DNA of 46,179 nt from Peptococcaceae bacterium (GTDB lineage: Bacteria; Bacillota; Desulfitobacteriia; Desulfitobacteriales; Syntrophobotulaceae), in NCBI GenBank assembly GCA_012517475.1, contig JAAYUV010000006.1, positions 1 through 46,179 on the forward strand. Direction: 5' to 3'. This document shows positions 16,971-26,316 of this stretch, one piece after another. The notes under the pieces are model-generated. The model searched no databases, had not been told where the DNA came from, and saw nothing but the letters and a program-made list of their open reading frames with translations. The translations under genes and the position numbers were made by a program. Each line of letters opens with the position of its first letter. The stretch's first letter is position 1.

Positions 16971-18599
16971 TTATTTATTTGCTTTGGCCCAGCTGTCTCT
17001 TAATCCTACTATTCGGTTAAACACCGGATTTTCCGGGGTATGGTCTTTGATATCCGCACAGAAATACCCTTGCCGTAAGAACTGGAATTTAGACCCCGGG
17101 GAACAAGCGTTAAGACTCGGCTCCAATTTTGAATTTTTTAGAATAATGCAGGAATCCGGATTGAGCTTGGAAAGGAACTCATCATTATCTGCCGCTTCTT
17201 CCTCTTCGGAAGGCTGTTCATCCCGGATTAAATAATCGTAGAGCCGTATTTCCGCGTTGATGGCATGGGAAGCCGATACCCAATGCAGCGTCCCTTTTAC
17301 TTTTTTCTGGCTTGCAGCCCCGCCGCTCTTGGTTTCGGGATCATAGGTACAGTGAATTTCAAGAATATTCCCGTCCTCATCCTTAATGACTTCCTGGCAT
17401 TGGATGATATAAGCGTGTTTTAATCTTACCTCAGCCCCGGGAGAAAGTCTGAAATACTTCTTCGGAGGATCTTCCATAAAGTCTTCCTTTTCGATGTATA
17501 AGGTCCGGGAAAACGGAATCAGCCTTTTACCGGAATCAGGGTTTTCCGGATTATTCTCCGCTTCCAGCATTTCAACCGAATCTTCAGGGTAATTGAGCAG
17601 GACCACTTTTACCGGATCCAAAACAGCCATTGCCCGCTGGGCTTTCATATTTAAATCTTCTCTCAGGCAATGTTCCAGGAGTGCAACATCTACAAGGCTG
17701 TTGGCCCTGGCCACACCGATCCTGTCACAAAAATCGCGGATTGCTTCAGGGGTATAGCCCCGTCTTCTAATACCGGAAATAGTCGGCATCCTGGGATCAT
17801 CCCAGCCCCTGACATAGCCTCCCTCCACCAATTGCCTCAGTTTTCGTTTGCTCGTAACGGTATTGGTCAGATTTAAGCGGGCAAATTCGTACTGTCTGGG
17901 CTTATTTTCCGTAATCAGATTATCGATCAGCCAATCATATAATGGGCGATGATCCTCAAATTCCAGGGTACAGATGGAGTGTGTGATATTTTCCAGGGCA
18001 TCCGACAACGGATGGGCAAAATCATACATGGGATAGATACACCATGCATCTCCCGTACGGTGATGATTCTCGTGCATAATGCGGTAAATAACCGGATCAC
18101 GCATGTTGAGATTGGGCGAAGACATATCGATTTTAGCGCGCAGCACCCTGGACCCATTCGGGAATTCCCCTGCCCGCATTCTCATAAACAAATCCATATT
18201 TTCCGCAGCCGTACGGTTACGGTAAGGACTTTCCGTGCCGGGCTGGGTTAAGGTTCCCCGGTATTCTCTGATCTCTTCGGCCGAGAGATCGCAAACATAG
18301 GCGTTTCCGTCCTCAATCAATTTCACGGCAAACCGGAAAAGCTGTTCAAAGTAATCCGAAGCATAAAACAGCCTGTCATCCCAGGAAAAACCAAGCCAGC
18401 GGACGTCTTCCTTGATGGAATCTACAAATTCCACTTCCTCTTTGCTGGGATTGGTATCATCAAAGCGCAGATTGCATAAACCGTGAAACTCTTCGGCGAC
18501 ACCGAAGTTCAGGCAGATAGACTTGGCATGTCCGATATGAAGATAACCGTTTGGCTCGGGAGGAAAACGTGTATGTACCCGGCCGTTATTTTTATTCAT
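16971..18599 (-). CDS. glnS: Glutaminyl-tRNA synthetase
   Basis: This 542-residue class I synthetase is of the GlnRS rather than GltX type. It opens [20 protein letters not shown] with HIGH at residues 21-24, then [57 protein letters not shown], and a KMSKS-equivalent [11 protein letters not shown]. The C-terminal two-barrel anticodon domain ends at [12 protein letters not shown]. It charges tRNA-Gln directly. Many Firmicutes lack glnS and use GltX plus GatCAB; its presence fits those Clostridia that acquired it. No tRNA or gat genes are nearby. An upstream pair of 12-bp direct repeats (18683-18714) may be a promoter or operator feature. Start codon ATG, weak ribosome site. Confidence 0.95.
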   Translation of the reverse strand: MNKNNGRVHTRFPPEPNGYLHIGHAKSICLNFGVAEEFHGLCNLRFDDTNPSKEEVEFVDSIKEDVRWLGFSWDDRLFYASDYFEQLFRFAVKLIEDGNAYVCDLSAEEIREYRGTLTQPGTESPYRNRTAAENMDLFMRMRAGEFPNGSRVLRAKIDMSSPNLNMRDPVIYRIMHENHHRTGDAWCIYPMYDFAHPLSDALENITHSICTLEFEDHRPLYDWLIDNLITENKPRQYEFARLNLTNTVTSKRKLRQLVEGGYVRGWDDPRMPTISGIRRRGYTPEAIRDFCDRIGVARANSLVDVALLEHCLREDLNMKAQRAMAVLDPVKVVLLNYPEDSVEMLEAENNPENPDSGKRLIPFSRTLYIEKEDFMEDPPKKYFRLSPGAEVRLKHAYIIQCQEVIKDEDGNILEIHCTYDPETKSGGAASQKKVKGTLHWVSASHAINAEIRLYDYLIRDEQPSEEEEAADNDEFLSKLNPDSCIILKNSKLEPSLNACSPGSKFQFLRQGYFCADIKDHTPENPVFNRIVGLRDSWAKANK

Positions 18600-18682
18600 T
18601 TGTAAATCGTCCCGAATAATCGTATGGATAAAATTTGAAGAAGATGATGGTGTATTAATACTCCTTACCCCCTAGGAAGAAC

Positions 18683-18714
18683 ACTTTGTATTATAAAAGA
18701 AAACTTTGTATTAT
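18683..18714 (-). promoter_or_regulatory. Direct repeat near the glnS promoter
   Basis: ACTTTGTATTAT occurs at 18683-18694 and again at 18703-18714, a 20-bp (two helical turn) period. On the minus strand this reads ATAATACAAAGT twice, with TATAAT available as a -10 element. It could be an operator; the evidence is only the repeat. Confidence 0.4.
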
Positions 18715-18752
18715 TTTAGTATAGTTCATTTTGGAAAAATAGCAAATCAAAA

Positions 18753-19661
18753 TTACGTATTATTGATCCGGTAGAGACTGTCGGCCAAATCCAGCAATTC
18801 GTCCCTTACAGCCAGTTTTCCCAACCATCTCGGAGGGATTTGATCCAGTCCGTAACAGGCCCCTGCTATCCCCCCGGTAACAGCGCCGATGGTATCCGTA
18901 TCTCCGCCAAGGTTTACAGCCATGATGACGGCCTCTTCAAAGGACTGCGTCTGAAATGCGCAGTTCAGGGCAGCCTCGAGGGTGTGCACGACGTAACCTG
19001 TCGTCTTGATTTCCTCCGGCGGAAGATCAACCCTGAACTTGAAACCATCCCTGTATTCTTCTGCCGTCTCCCGGATTCCTGTCCTTAGATCTTCTCCCTC
19101 AATCAGTCTTCTTACCAGGTCGCAATACAGCATAACACATTTTCCGGCCGCAGGATCATAGTGGGTAAGCGCCGATTGCCGGTAAGCCATTTGCAGCATG
19201 CGGTCCCGGTCCGTATAATAAGCAAGAACCACAGGAATTGTCCTCATCAGGGAACCGTTCCCCCCGCTTCTCCCTCCGCTCTGCAGGTGCGCAAATTCAG
19301 AGACTTCCAGCCACTCCGCTTCACTTACAGTTCCTCTTCTGATTCCCTCGGCAAGAGCAAGCCGGCAGATATTGCCGATGTCCTTAGGATCTGATCTCGC
19401 CCAATCTGCAAAGAAGCGGGCAATGTGCACAACCGGGTCTTCCGGGTCCGTCAATATTCCTTTCGCTACGGCTATTGTCATATCCGTGTCATCAGTTACT
19501 TCACCAGGGAACAATTTCCAGTATCCTTCCCCGATCATTTCTGTATGCAAGCCAAATTTTTCTGTTATTTCCTTTTTGGTCATAAACTCCAGGGTCGCCC
19601 CCAGCGCATCGCCGACAGCTACCCCGCATAAAGATCCGGCAATTTTCTGCCATTTGGTCAT
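18753..19661 (-). CDS. ADP-ribosylglycohydrolase family protein
   Basis: This 302-residue single-domain ARH/DraG-type protein has the family metal-binding motifs. These are GVAVGDALGATLEF near the N-terminus, VTDDTDMTIAVAKGIL (residues about 55-70) and VNLGGDTDTIGAVTGGIAGA near the C-terminus. The two Asp-rich motifs hold the dinuclear Mg centre. Relatives remove ADP-ribose from arginine or other acceptors (DraG reactivates nitrogenase reductase) or hydrolyse related linkages; no nif or draT gene is in the window, so the substrate is open. A clear AGAGGTG ribosome site precedes the ATG. It lies upstream of glnS on the same strand with a 153-bp gap that has its own promoter-like repeat, so it is probably separate. 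Confidence 0.88.
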   Translation of the reverse strand: MTKWQKIAGSLCGVAVGDALGATLEFMTKKEITEKFGLHTEMIGEGYWKLFPGEVTDDTDMTIAVAKGILTDPEDPVVHIARFFADWARSDPKDIGNICRLALAEGIRRGTVSEAEWLEVSEFAHLQSGGRSGGNGSLMRTIPVVLAYYTDRDRMLQMAYRQSALTHYDPAAGKCVMLYCDLVRRLIEGEDLRTGIRETAEEYRDGFKFRVDLPPEEIKTTGYVVHTLEAALNCAFQTQSFEEAVIMAVNLGGDTDTIGAVTGGIAGACYGLDQIPPRWLGKLAVRDELLDLADSLYRINNT

Positions 19662-19747
19662 ATTGACACCTCTTTAATAGAAATAGTACTTGGCAAAACC
19701 AATACTTCCCATTAAACTAAAATTAGCGAATACTTCAGGAGGTTCCT

Positions 19748-19927
19748 ATGCTCAAATCAAAAATTTTCAGTTCAGCCAGTCCTGCTCTTTTAGAGAAAGA
19801 AATCAACGCATGGCTGGAAGAAACAAGCTGGGTTACGGTGAAACAAATAACCCAAAGTTCCAATCAGGAAAAAACGATTATTTCGATTTGGTATGAAGAA
19901 CCCGATGTTCCAATTCTACAAAAATAA
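19748..19927 (+). CDS. Small protein, Cse60-like (sporulation) candidate
   Basis: This 59-residue ORF starts at ATG 19748 behind CAGGAGGTTCC and stops at 19925-19927. The pattern MLKSKIFSS, then LLEKEINAWLEE, then VKQITQSS and TIISIWYEE resembles the small Cse60 family. That family has a lysine-rich first strand, an EINEFL helix and two beta strands, and in Bacillus is expressed under sigma-E. The match is by pattern only. It stands alone between divergent and convergent minus-strand genes, with a hairpin terminator downstream at 19980-20001. Function unknown. Confidence 0.6.
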   Translation: MLKSKIFSSASPALLEKEINAWLEETSWVTVKQITQSSNQEKTIISIWYEEPDVPILQK

Positions 19928-19979
19928 GAAATATCCTTTTGGTTTCTTTTTTCAAGAGACAGAGGACAAAAATGGTGAC

Positions 19980-20001
19980 GCCCTGTCTCAAAAGACAGGG
20001 C
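19980..20001. terminator. Convergent-gene terminator hairpin
   Basis: GCCCTGTCT (19980-19988) pairs perfectly with AGACAGGGC (19993-20001) around CAAA. It lies between the plus-strand small gene and the 3' end of splB. Flanking T-tracts are short. Confidence 0.65.
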
Positions 20002-20026
20002 TATCTTTACGCAATAGATAAAACAA

Positions 20027-21061
20027 TTATACGAAATAAAGCACTCTGGCCTCGGGCAGGTGTTGATTCAAACAGGATAACAAAGAAGTCTGCATAGTTT
20101 GCATAATATCCGGCCTATAAATAAACTTGCCGTATCCGAACTGTCCGTACTTATATTTTCTTTCCCCTTCTTCCATGCTCAAATCTGTGTGAGGAAACAC
20201 TTCCAGAATATTTGTTTTAGCCCGGTTGGTGTAACGATGACTGATGAGTTCGAAACTGATTTCTCCCTTTTGCTCAGGGGAAAAATCCCGGAAGGTTTGG
20301 CTTACATCTTTTATCAGTTTTTCGTAGTCTTCCTCCCATCCCGGATAATACATAATCGGAGCAATCAAAAACCCCAGTGGGTATCCGGATTCAAATACTT
20401 TACGAGCAGCTGCAATTCTTTCATCAGCAGAAGGGGTAGCGTGTTCATACTTTTCTATCACTTTTTGGGTATTAATGCTAAAACGGATCGTTGTATGCCC
20501 GTTATGCTCAATCCCTAACAAACCGTCAATGTCCGTAAATTTGGTTACAAACCGAAAACGGGCAAATTCTTCCCGGGCAAAAAAATCAATGGTTGTTCCT
20601 AAAAGTCCAGTGTATCTTTCCACCGGTACAGGATCCGAAACGGCAGAACCTTCAAACAAGGTCGTTTCGGGAATTCTTTCCTGAATAAGTTGTTTGGTAA
20701 TCCCCAGAACTTCCTCAATGTTGACATAGATCCGGATATAGGGTTTTTTGCCTAAATTCGTTGCCAGGTAGCAGTACTCGCACATACCGGAACAGCCTGT
20801 AACAATCGGCAGCTGGTAGTGGGCAGAGGGTTTGCAGGTTTGAAATTCTTTTTCTTTTCTTACTCCGATTACAAGCGTTCTTTTTCCTTCCCTGTACGCC
20901 TCTGAAGCAGTTTTCCCGGGTATTCCCGTCACCCGGTTGTGCGAAGCAATTTTGCTTGTTTCAATCCCCATTTTCCGGAATGTCGAAACCAAATTCCTTC
21001 CAAGCTCGTAATCCAGCGCTCTTTCTTCGAATAATACCCTGCGGGGCACAAAAGGTTTCAT
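20027..21061 (-). CDS. splB: Spore photoproduct lyase
   Basis: This 344-residue radical-SAM enzyme reverses the UV-induced thymine dimer (spore photoproduct) during germination. The cluster motif GCSGMCEYCYL puts cysteines at 90, 94 and 97, the same numbering as in Bacillus subtilis. It is preceded by the family segment TCKPSAHYQLPIVTG. Where the Bacillus enzyme has FEAACTSD with the catalytic H-donor Cys141, this protein reads FEGSAVSD, so that Cys is replaced by Ala140; Cys76 in TCKPSAH is present. The loss resembles the clostridial type of the enzyme. The gene lies 17 bp after a small membrane-protein gene on the same strand, so the two are probably co-transcribed. No splA is present. Confidence 0.95.
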   Translation of the reverse strand: MKPFVPRRVLFEERALDYELGRNLVSTFRKMGIETSKIASHNRVTGIPGKTASEAYREGKRTLVIGVRKEKEFQTCKPSAHYQLPIVTGCSGMCEYCYLATNLGKKPYIRIYVNIEEVLGITKQLIQERIPETTLFEGSAVSDPVPVERYTGLLGTTIDFFAREEFARFRFVTKFTDIDGLLGIEHNGHTTIRFSINTQKVIEKYEHATPSADERIAAARKVFESGYPLGFLIAPIMYYPGWEEDYEKLIKDVSQTFRDFSPEQKGEISFELISHRYTNRAKTNILEVFPHTDLSMEEGERKYKYGQFGYGKFIYRPDIMQTMQTSLLSCLNQHLPEARVLYFV

Positions 21062-21078
21062 CCTGGTTTCACCTGTCT

Positions 21079-21669
21079 TTAGGAATTAGAAAGCAAAGTA
21101 ATCTTATTTTGTTCAAAATATTGAAGAATTATCTTTTTCTCGTTTTCTTCCGCATGATTCGTTGGAAGGACTTCCCCTTTTTGCATCCCGTTCCATTTAA
21201 TATACAGCGTTTGCTCAAATTTTTTACCAATGATGGGATCTTCATAACGCAAATCGATCACGATAAACTGCGGCTCCACATTCCCTTCTTTGGCCTGTTT
21301 TTCTAACCGGTCCAGGTCAATCATCAAGGTGGCGGAGGCGTTTTGGGGAATATCATTGACCACGGCGTACTCGTCTTCGGCAATCGGTTTTTGCTTCAGA
21401 CTTGTGTGAAAAACCAGTGATTTGCTCCATAACCCGACTGCGGGATGTTCGCCGACGTTGGTAAATTTGATTTCAAACTGGGGAGTTTTATTAAAAACAA
21501 CCTTCGGTGAATCCTTGAAGGTAAAATACGGCCGGTTCGCTTCCCTTTCCTCGCGCCAGGCAGATAAGGTAATATACACGGTGATTAAAGCCGTAACGGC
21601 CAGCACGGCGGTTGCAATTGTAGCAATAAGACTGGTGTAATTGGAAAAATTTCTTTTCTTTGCTGCCAT
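21079..21669 (-). CDS. Single-pass membrane protein of unknown function
   Basis: I do not recognise a family. The product is about 196 residues: a short basic N-terminus (MAAKKRNFSNYTS), one membrane segment (residues about 15-37, LIATIATAVLAVTALITVYI), and a mainly beta-strand exterior domain. That domain contains FTFKDSPKVVFNKTPQFEIK, FTNVGEHPAVGLW and a late IDLRYEDPIIGKKFEQTLYI. The pattern FEIKFTNVGEHPA suggests an immunoglobulin-like fold, but this is a guess. The ATG at 21667-21669 follows AGGGGTG and is preferred to the GTG at 21675. The gene sits directly upstream of splB with 17-bp spacing, so it may be expressed with it. Confidence 0.6.
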   Translation of the reverse strand: MAAKKRNFSNYTSLIATIATAVLAVTALITVYITLSAWREEREANRPYFTFKDSPKVVFNKTPQFEIKFTNVGEHPAVGLWSKSLVFHTSLKQKPIAEDEYAVVNDIPQNASATLMIDLDRLEKQAKEGNVEPQFIVIDLRYEDPIIGKKFEQTLYIKWNGMQKGEVLPTNHAEENEKKIILQYFEQNKITLLSNS

Positions 21670-21775
21670 ATCCACACCCCTATTACTAACAAATTATGAT
21701 CAGGATACTTTATATCTATACAGGAATTCTTCGGTTTTCAATTCGATTTAAATATATTAGAAAGGCCTGAAGCTT

Positions 21776-23383
21776 ATGATTTTCGATACAACCCGTTATC
21801 CCTATCCTTCTAAAAGAACCTGTGTTTTTGCCCAAAACGGAGTGGTGGCTTCATCTCAATATTTAGCTTCCCAAGCCGGGCTGGATATATTAAAAAAAGG
21901 CGGTAATGCCATTGATGCGGCCGTTGCCTGCGCGGCCTGCCTCGCCGTGACGGAACCAACTTCCAACGGAATCGGCGGGGATGCCTTTGCCTTGGTCTGG
22001 TACAAAAATAAACTCTGCGGTTTAAACTCAAGCGGTCCGGCTCCGCGTGCCCTTAACCCTCAGGCTTTAGCGGACAAAGGATTAACCCGCATTCCCCTTT
22101 ATGGCTGGATCCCCGTGACCGTTCCCGGCGCTCCTGCCGCCTGGGCGGAGATGATCGGAAAATTCGGGAACCTCTCCTTATCAGAAGTGCTTCGGCCTGC
22201 TGTTCATTATGCGGAAGACGGATATCCGGTTTCAGCGGTTGTCAGCCAAAATTGGGAACACTACCTGGGTCTTTATCAAAAGGAATTAAAAGGTGATGTT
22301 TTCCGGGAATGGTTCCGAATGTTTGCGCCAAACGGCAAGGCTCCATCCCCGGGCGAGATCTGGCGTTCTCCTCAAATGGCCTCAACTCTGGCAATGATCG
22401 GGGAATCCAACGCGGAAAGCTTTTATCAGGGAGAACTTGCCGAAAAGATATGCGCTTATTCCGGAAAACACGGGGGGTATTTGCGCCCGGATGATCTGAG
22501 GAACTACAAGCCGGAATGGGTTGATCCCCTTCATGTCCATTACCACGGATACTCCATATGGGAATTGCCGCCCAACGGTCATGGAATCGTCGTATTAATC
22601 GCCTTGCATATTCTTCAGCAGCTGGATTTAGATCCTGACTCCCCGGAATTTGACCATGCGGCTATTGAAGCAGTTAAACTTGCTTTTGCCGACGGATTCT
22701 CCCTGATCGGTGATCCGAAATTTCAGGAGATTCCTTTGCATCAATTTTTATCCGAGGAACATGCCAAATTCCTTTCCAAAAAAATTGATCTCAAATCATC
22801 CTCCCCGACACCGCAGCAATCTTATCAAGGAGGAACGGTATACCTGGCCACAGCCGACCGGGAGGGGAATATGGTTTCTTTTATTCAAAGCAATTATACA
22901 GGTTTCGGTTCAGGCCTGGTTATCCCGGATACAGGAATCGCCCTGCACAATCGAGGCAGTTGTTTTAACCTGGTAAAAGGACATCCCAATAGTCTTGAAC
23001 CGGAAAAACGTCCCTATCATACCATCATTCCCGGATTTATGACGAAAGATTCCCGGGCAATCGGACCTTTCGGCGTCATGGGGGCCATGATGCAGCCGCA
23101 GGGGCACCTGCAGGTAATCATCAACCTGATTAATCGCAAACTCAATCCCCAGGCCGCTCTGGACGCTCCGAGATGGCAATGGACCGGAGATAACACCCTT
23201 CTGGTAGAAGGCTCCTTTAGCCCGGATTTGGCAAACGTCTTAAAGGACTTCGGCCATCAAATTGAGATAAGCGGCAGCACGGCTTCATTTGGACGCGGAC
23301 AAATTATATGGAAGGATTATTCGCAAGGAGTATATATTTCCGGAACCGAACCAAGAGCAGATAGTTTGCTTGCCTGTTACTAA
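21776..23383 (+). CDS. Gamma-glutamyltransferase family protein (YwrD-like)
   Basis: This 535-residue Ntn-hydrolase has no signal peptide. Recognised parts are ASQYLASQAGLDILKKGGNA and IDAAVACAACLAVTEPTSNG, then IGGDAF, the large-subunit core. The autoprocessing site is QGGTVYLATADREGNMVSFI, where the Thr after Gly-Gly should become the N-terminal nucleophile of the small subunit (near residue 357). Next come NYTGFGSGLVIPDTGIALHN and the later RPYHTIIPGFM and GVMGAMMQPQGHLQV. Canonical enzymes read TTH at the cleavage site; the TVY here matches the YwrD-type branch, whose members cleave gamma-glutamyl or related amides in the cytoplasm. It is monocistronic; the upstream intergenic gap (21676-21775) holds a divergent promoter region. 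Confidence 0.85.
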   Translation: MIFDTTRYPYPSKRTCVFAQNGVVASSQYLASQAGLDILKKGGNAIDAAVACAACLAVTEPTSNGIGGDAFALVWYKNKLCGLNSSGPAPRALNPQALADKGLTRIPLYGWIPVTVPGAPAAWAEMIGKFGNLSLSEVLRPAVHYAEDGYPVSAVVSQNWEHYLGLYQKELKGDVFREWFRMFAPNGKAPSPGEIWRSPQMASTLAMIGESNAESFYQGELAEKICAYSGKHGGYLRPDDLRNYKPEWVDPLHVHYHGYSIWELPPNGHGIVVLIALHILQQLDLDPDSPEFDHAAIEAVKLAFADGFSLIGDPKFQEIPLHQFLSEEHAKFLSKKIDLKSSSPTPQQSYQGGTVYLATADREGNMVSFIQSNYTGFGSGLVIPDTGIALHNRGSCFNLVKGHPNSLEPEKRPYHTIIPGFMTKDSRAIGPFGVMGAMMQPQGHLQVIINLINRKLNPQAALDAPRWQWTGDNTLLVEGSFSPDLANVLKDFGHQIEISGSTASFGRGQIIWKDYSQGVYISGTEPRADSLLACY

Positions 23384-23503
23384 AAATCAACTTGCTGGAA
23401 TAGATATCTATTAAATGGAAAAACTAGGAACGACATGAAAAATGCTTATCCCTAAAGATAGCGATTGTTTTCAATGGTATTCGTGAAAGGGGCTAAAGCA
23501 GTA

Positions 23504-24652
23504 ATGAAGGTACTTTTTCTTCCATTTCTTAAAATACCGACAGGACACCATACGGTAGCTGATGCTTTGATTCGTTCCCTGGAACGGAGAATAAGCAGTG
23601 TCCGCTGCAGCAAAATTGATTTTTTTAGTTACGCAGACAAGTTATTGGAAAAAGCTTTCCGCGTCACCTATCTTACCTGGATTGACCATTCCCCTCAAAC
23701 TTTCGTTTGGTTGTACAGAAATTTTGTCTATCCCTCTAAATCAACCAAACATTTCAATTGGTATGAGATTAAATTTTTGGACAAAATGAAAGACCTGATC
23801 CAGGAAGAGCAGCCTGATTTAATCGTTTGCACCCAGGCTTTCCCCTCCTTCTTAATCAACCGCTTAAGATTCTACGGAATCACCACCCCGCCGGTGGTCA
23901 ATGTCTATACGGATTTTTTTGTGAATAAATTATGGGGAATTGAGGGGATCGATTATCACTTTGTTCCCGATCAAACCATGAAGTCCCAGCTTGTGGCCAA
24001 GTATAATATTAACCCGAATCGTGTGATTATAACTGGAATTCCTATTGATGAATGCTTCCATTCCCCCACACCTTACCATTCTATTCCGCCCTATCATATT
24101 CTCATCTCAGGCGGAAGCGGCGGCTTGGGAGACATAGAAAACCTGATTACCAGTCTTCCCCAGGATAAAAATTATTATTTTTCTCTTCTCTGCGGAAACA
24201 ATAAGAAACTTTATAAGGATGTCTTTTCCCTGAAGAAGAGCAATCTGAAACCTTTATCTTATATTTCCTCCAGGGATACCATGAACGCGCTGTACAATCA
24301 AGCTCATGCCATCATAACCAAACCGGGCGGAGTAACCTTAAGCGAAGCACTCTGCAAAAGGCTTCCGATTTTCATCCATTCCGCCTTACCTGGCCAGGAA
24401 GAGGTAAACATGGAATACCTCTACGGGAAAAAGCTGATTTATCCGTTGGATGTCTCTGCTCCGATTGTCGATCAGCTGGATTTCTTTTTCAGAGAAAAGG
24501 ATGAGCGATTGCTCTGGCAGCAAAGAACGGATGCCTATATGAGCGAAATTGAATGTCCTGCCTGGAAGAAAATTACCGAATTGCTCTTAACCTATTCTTT
24601 GTCACCTCAAAAATATCATCAACCCGCCACGGCTACCCGAAGTACCAGTTAA
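23504..24652 (+). CDS. MGDG synthase-type glycosyltransferase
   Basis: This protein of about 382 residues belongs to the GT28 diacylglycerol glycosyltransferase group (MGDG synthase/UgtP). The N-terminal domain starts MKVLFLPFLKIPTGHHTVAD, the TGHHTVA being the acceptor-binding loop (G-GH in relatives). It continues with QEEQPDLIVCTQAFPSFLIN and an NVYTDFFVNKLW segment. The C-terminal nucleotide-sugar domain shows ILISGGSGGLGDIENLI and AIITKPGGVTLSEALCKRLP, then PGQEEVN. It should add a sugar to a membrane lipid at the cytoplasmic face. The ATG at 23504 is preferred over the TTG at 23465 because AAAGGGG lies just upstream. It is followed 17 bp later by the deacetylase gene, an evident operon. 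Confidence 0.85.
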   Translation: MKVLFLPFLKIPTGHHTVADALIRSLERRISSVRCSKIDFFSYADKLLEKAFRVTYLTWIDHSPQTFVWLYRNFVYPSKSTKHFNWYEIKFLDKMKDLIQEEQPDLIVCTQAFPSFLINRLRFYGITTPPVVNVYTDFFVNKLWGIEGIDYHFVPDQTMKSQLVAKYNINPNRVIITGIPIDECFHSPTPYHSIPPYHILISGGSGGLGDIENLITSLPQDKNYYFSLLCGNNKKLYKDVFSLKKSNLKPLSYISSRDTMNALYNQAHAIITKPGGVTLSEALCKRLPIFIHSALPGQEEVNMEYLYGKKLIYPLDVSAPIVDQLDFFFREKDERLLWQQRTDAYMSEIECPAWKKITELLLTYSLSPQKYHQPATATRSTS

Positions 24653-24669
24653 AGGAGGTGACTCTGGTT

Positions 24670-25941
24670 ATGCTTTTGGAAATCATTGCTCTTTTCTTTG
24701 CCTTGCTGCTGTTTATCGTTACCGTATATTTTGTTATTCCCGAAATCTTCCTTCATTCCTTAGGAATCGGGTCCTGGAAACGCCAGTACTCACCCGGTGT
24801 GTCTCTTACGTTTGATGACGGCCCCGACCCTGTTTACACTCCGAAGCTTTTAGAGATCCTCGCCAAAGAAAACATAACCGCTTGTTTTTTTCTTCTTGGG
24901 GAAAATGTAGAGAAATATTCGGAGATTGTTCGGCTGATCGACCAGCAGGGACATCAAATTGGGTCCCATGGTTTTCGGCACCGGCATGCCTGGCTGATGT
25001 CCCCCCAAAAAACCTGGAAATTATGGGATAAAAGCATGGAAGCGATCCGGAATACCATTGGGAGAGAACCGGATATGATCAGGCCTCCCTGGGGCGGAGT
25101 CAATCTCTCTCTGTATCTTTGGAGCCATTTCAGGAAAAAACGAATCGTTGGTTGGAATGCCATGGGAAAAGACTGGATAGGCGAGCGGCCTTGTTCCAGA
25201 ATTATAGACCGTATTTTAAAAGACACCAGAGAAGGGACAATTGTTCTTCTCCATGACAGCAGAGGCGACAAGGATGCCCCTGCCAATACCCTGGCTTGTA
25301 TTGAGGAACTTTCGTCCAAAATAAGATCCACTTTGAAATTACCGATCGTACCCCTTACATTTCCCCAATGGTCTTTAGCCAAAAGGATAAGTTTTCGGCT
25401 TTGGGAAAAGTGGGAACATCTTTATGCCAGGATCAATCATATCCAAAGAATTGATGAGAAGAACGTCTTTCGGATTTCCCTGAACAAGTACCGGGGACCG
25501 GATATTATTAACGGGAATGGAAAACTGCTGGCTTCCAGGGGAGACCTCGTCGGCGAAATCCATTTGGACAACATCCGTCTGCAATCCGCGGGCGCCAACC
25601 TGCAAAACGCCGGAATCCGCGCTTTAAAGCAGGTACGCCAGTCTTTGCCCAACCTGGCAAAATATATTTCTCTGGATCCGAATTATAAGTATGTTCAGGT
25701 ATATGTCGGAATTACCCTGTTAAACCGCGGTGTCAGAGGGCTTGGTTTCCACGTTCAGGAATATCCCGCCGCCAACGCCAGATTCATCGGATTATTGCAG
25801 AAGATGTTGATGCTGGTCTACCACCCTGCAGGAAAACGAAACACGGAAAGCCTGGGCGACAAACCCAAGATCGTTTGGATTTCTAAAGAAGATTTAATGA
25901 AGAAATACCAGCAGGAAAACAAATCAAAAATAATCAGCTGA
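24670..25941 (+). CDS. Polysaccharide deacetylase (NodB domain) with a C-terminal YkoP-like domain
   Basis: The product is about 423 residues. One N-terminal membrane segment (LLEIIALFFALLLFIVTVYF) precedes a NodB domain of about residues 45-250. Its motifs are VSLTFDDGPDPVYTPKLLEI, IGSHGFRHRHAW and MIRPPWGG, and the domain ends near IVLLHDSRGD. These are the metal ligands (Asp, two His) of carbohydrate esterase family 4. The remaining 180 residues carry FRISLNKYRGPDIINGNGK, GDLVGEIHLDN and GFHVQEYP, resembling the YkoP-like domain found downstream of such glycosyltransferases. The ATG at 24670 follows AAAGGAGGTG and is chosen over an earlier ATG at 24553 that lies inside the glycosyltransferase gene. 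With its neighbour it probably builds or trims a surface glycan or glycolipid. Confidence 0.85.
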   Translation: MLLEIIALFFALLLFIVTVYFVIPEIFLHSLGIGSWKRQYSPGVSLTFDDGPDPVYTPKLLEILAKENITACFFLLGENVEKYSEIVRLIDQQGHQIGSHGFRHRHAWLMSPQKTWKLWDKSMEAIRNTIGREPDMIRPPWGGVNLSLYLWSHFRKKRIVGWNAMGKDWIGERPCSRIIDRILKDTREGTIVLLHDSRGDKDAPANTLACIEELSSKIRSTLKLPIVPLTFPQWSLAKRISFRLWEKWEHLYARINHIQRIDEKNVFRISLNKYRGPDIINGNGKLLASRGDLVGEIHLDNIRLQSAGANLQNAGIRALKQVRQSLPNLAKYISLDPNYKYVQVYVGITLLNRGVRGLGFHVQEYPAANARFIGLLQKMLMLVYHPAGKRNTESLGDKPKIVWISKEDLMKKYQQENKSKIIS

Positions 25942-25968
25942 TTTCTTAACTCTTTTATATATTTTATG

Positions 25969-26194
25969 GATATTTGAGCAAATACCCGCTCACCACGCGC
26001 CGAAGACTGCTCTATGCCCTCCATGGCATCGCGGCATTAGGTCATCCGTGACCGTCAACCGTTGCGCATCTTAACGCTCATCAAGCTGCACTCGTAACGT
26101 TTCTCTGAGTCGCATATAATGTCGTCCTGACATATGCGACACTAGGCACATCCTGTGCCGTCGCCACGGTTCGCTCACTATTTGCTCAAATATC
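25969..26194 (+). repeat. Covarying hairpin element D (long form)
   Basis: The outer arm GATATTTGAGCAAATA (25969-25984) is perfectly complementary to TATTTGCTCAAATATC (26179-26194). Inside are two copies of the hairpin module: TGCCCTCCATGGCA then GCGGCATTAG and GGTCATCCGTGACC near 26013-26054; and a diverged copy near 26109-26160, with GTCGCATAT pairing to ATATGCGAC, then ACTAG and GGCACATCCTGTGCC. It lies between the deacetylase gene and the UxaA pair. Nothing coding is seen in 25942-26298. Confidence 0.83.
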
Positions 26195-26316
26195 TAAAAA
26201 TGAATGATAGAGCCCGGAAAAATTGCTGATTATTTTTTGCCTTTTGATTTACTGATGTTTTCCTTGTCCAAACGTGATATAGTATATAAATATATAACAT
26301 GGAGGAGGTAGAAACA

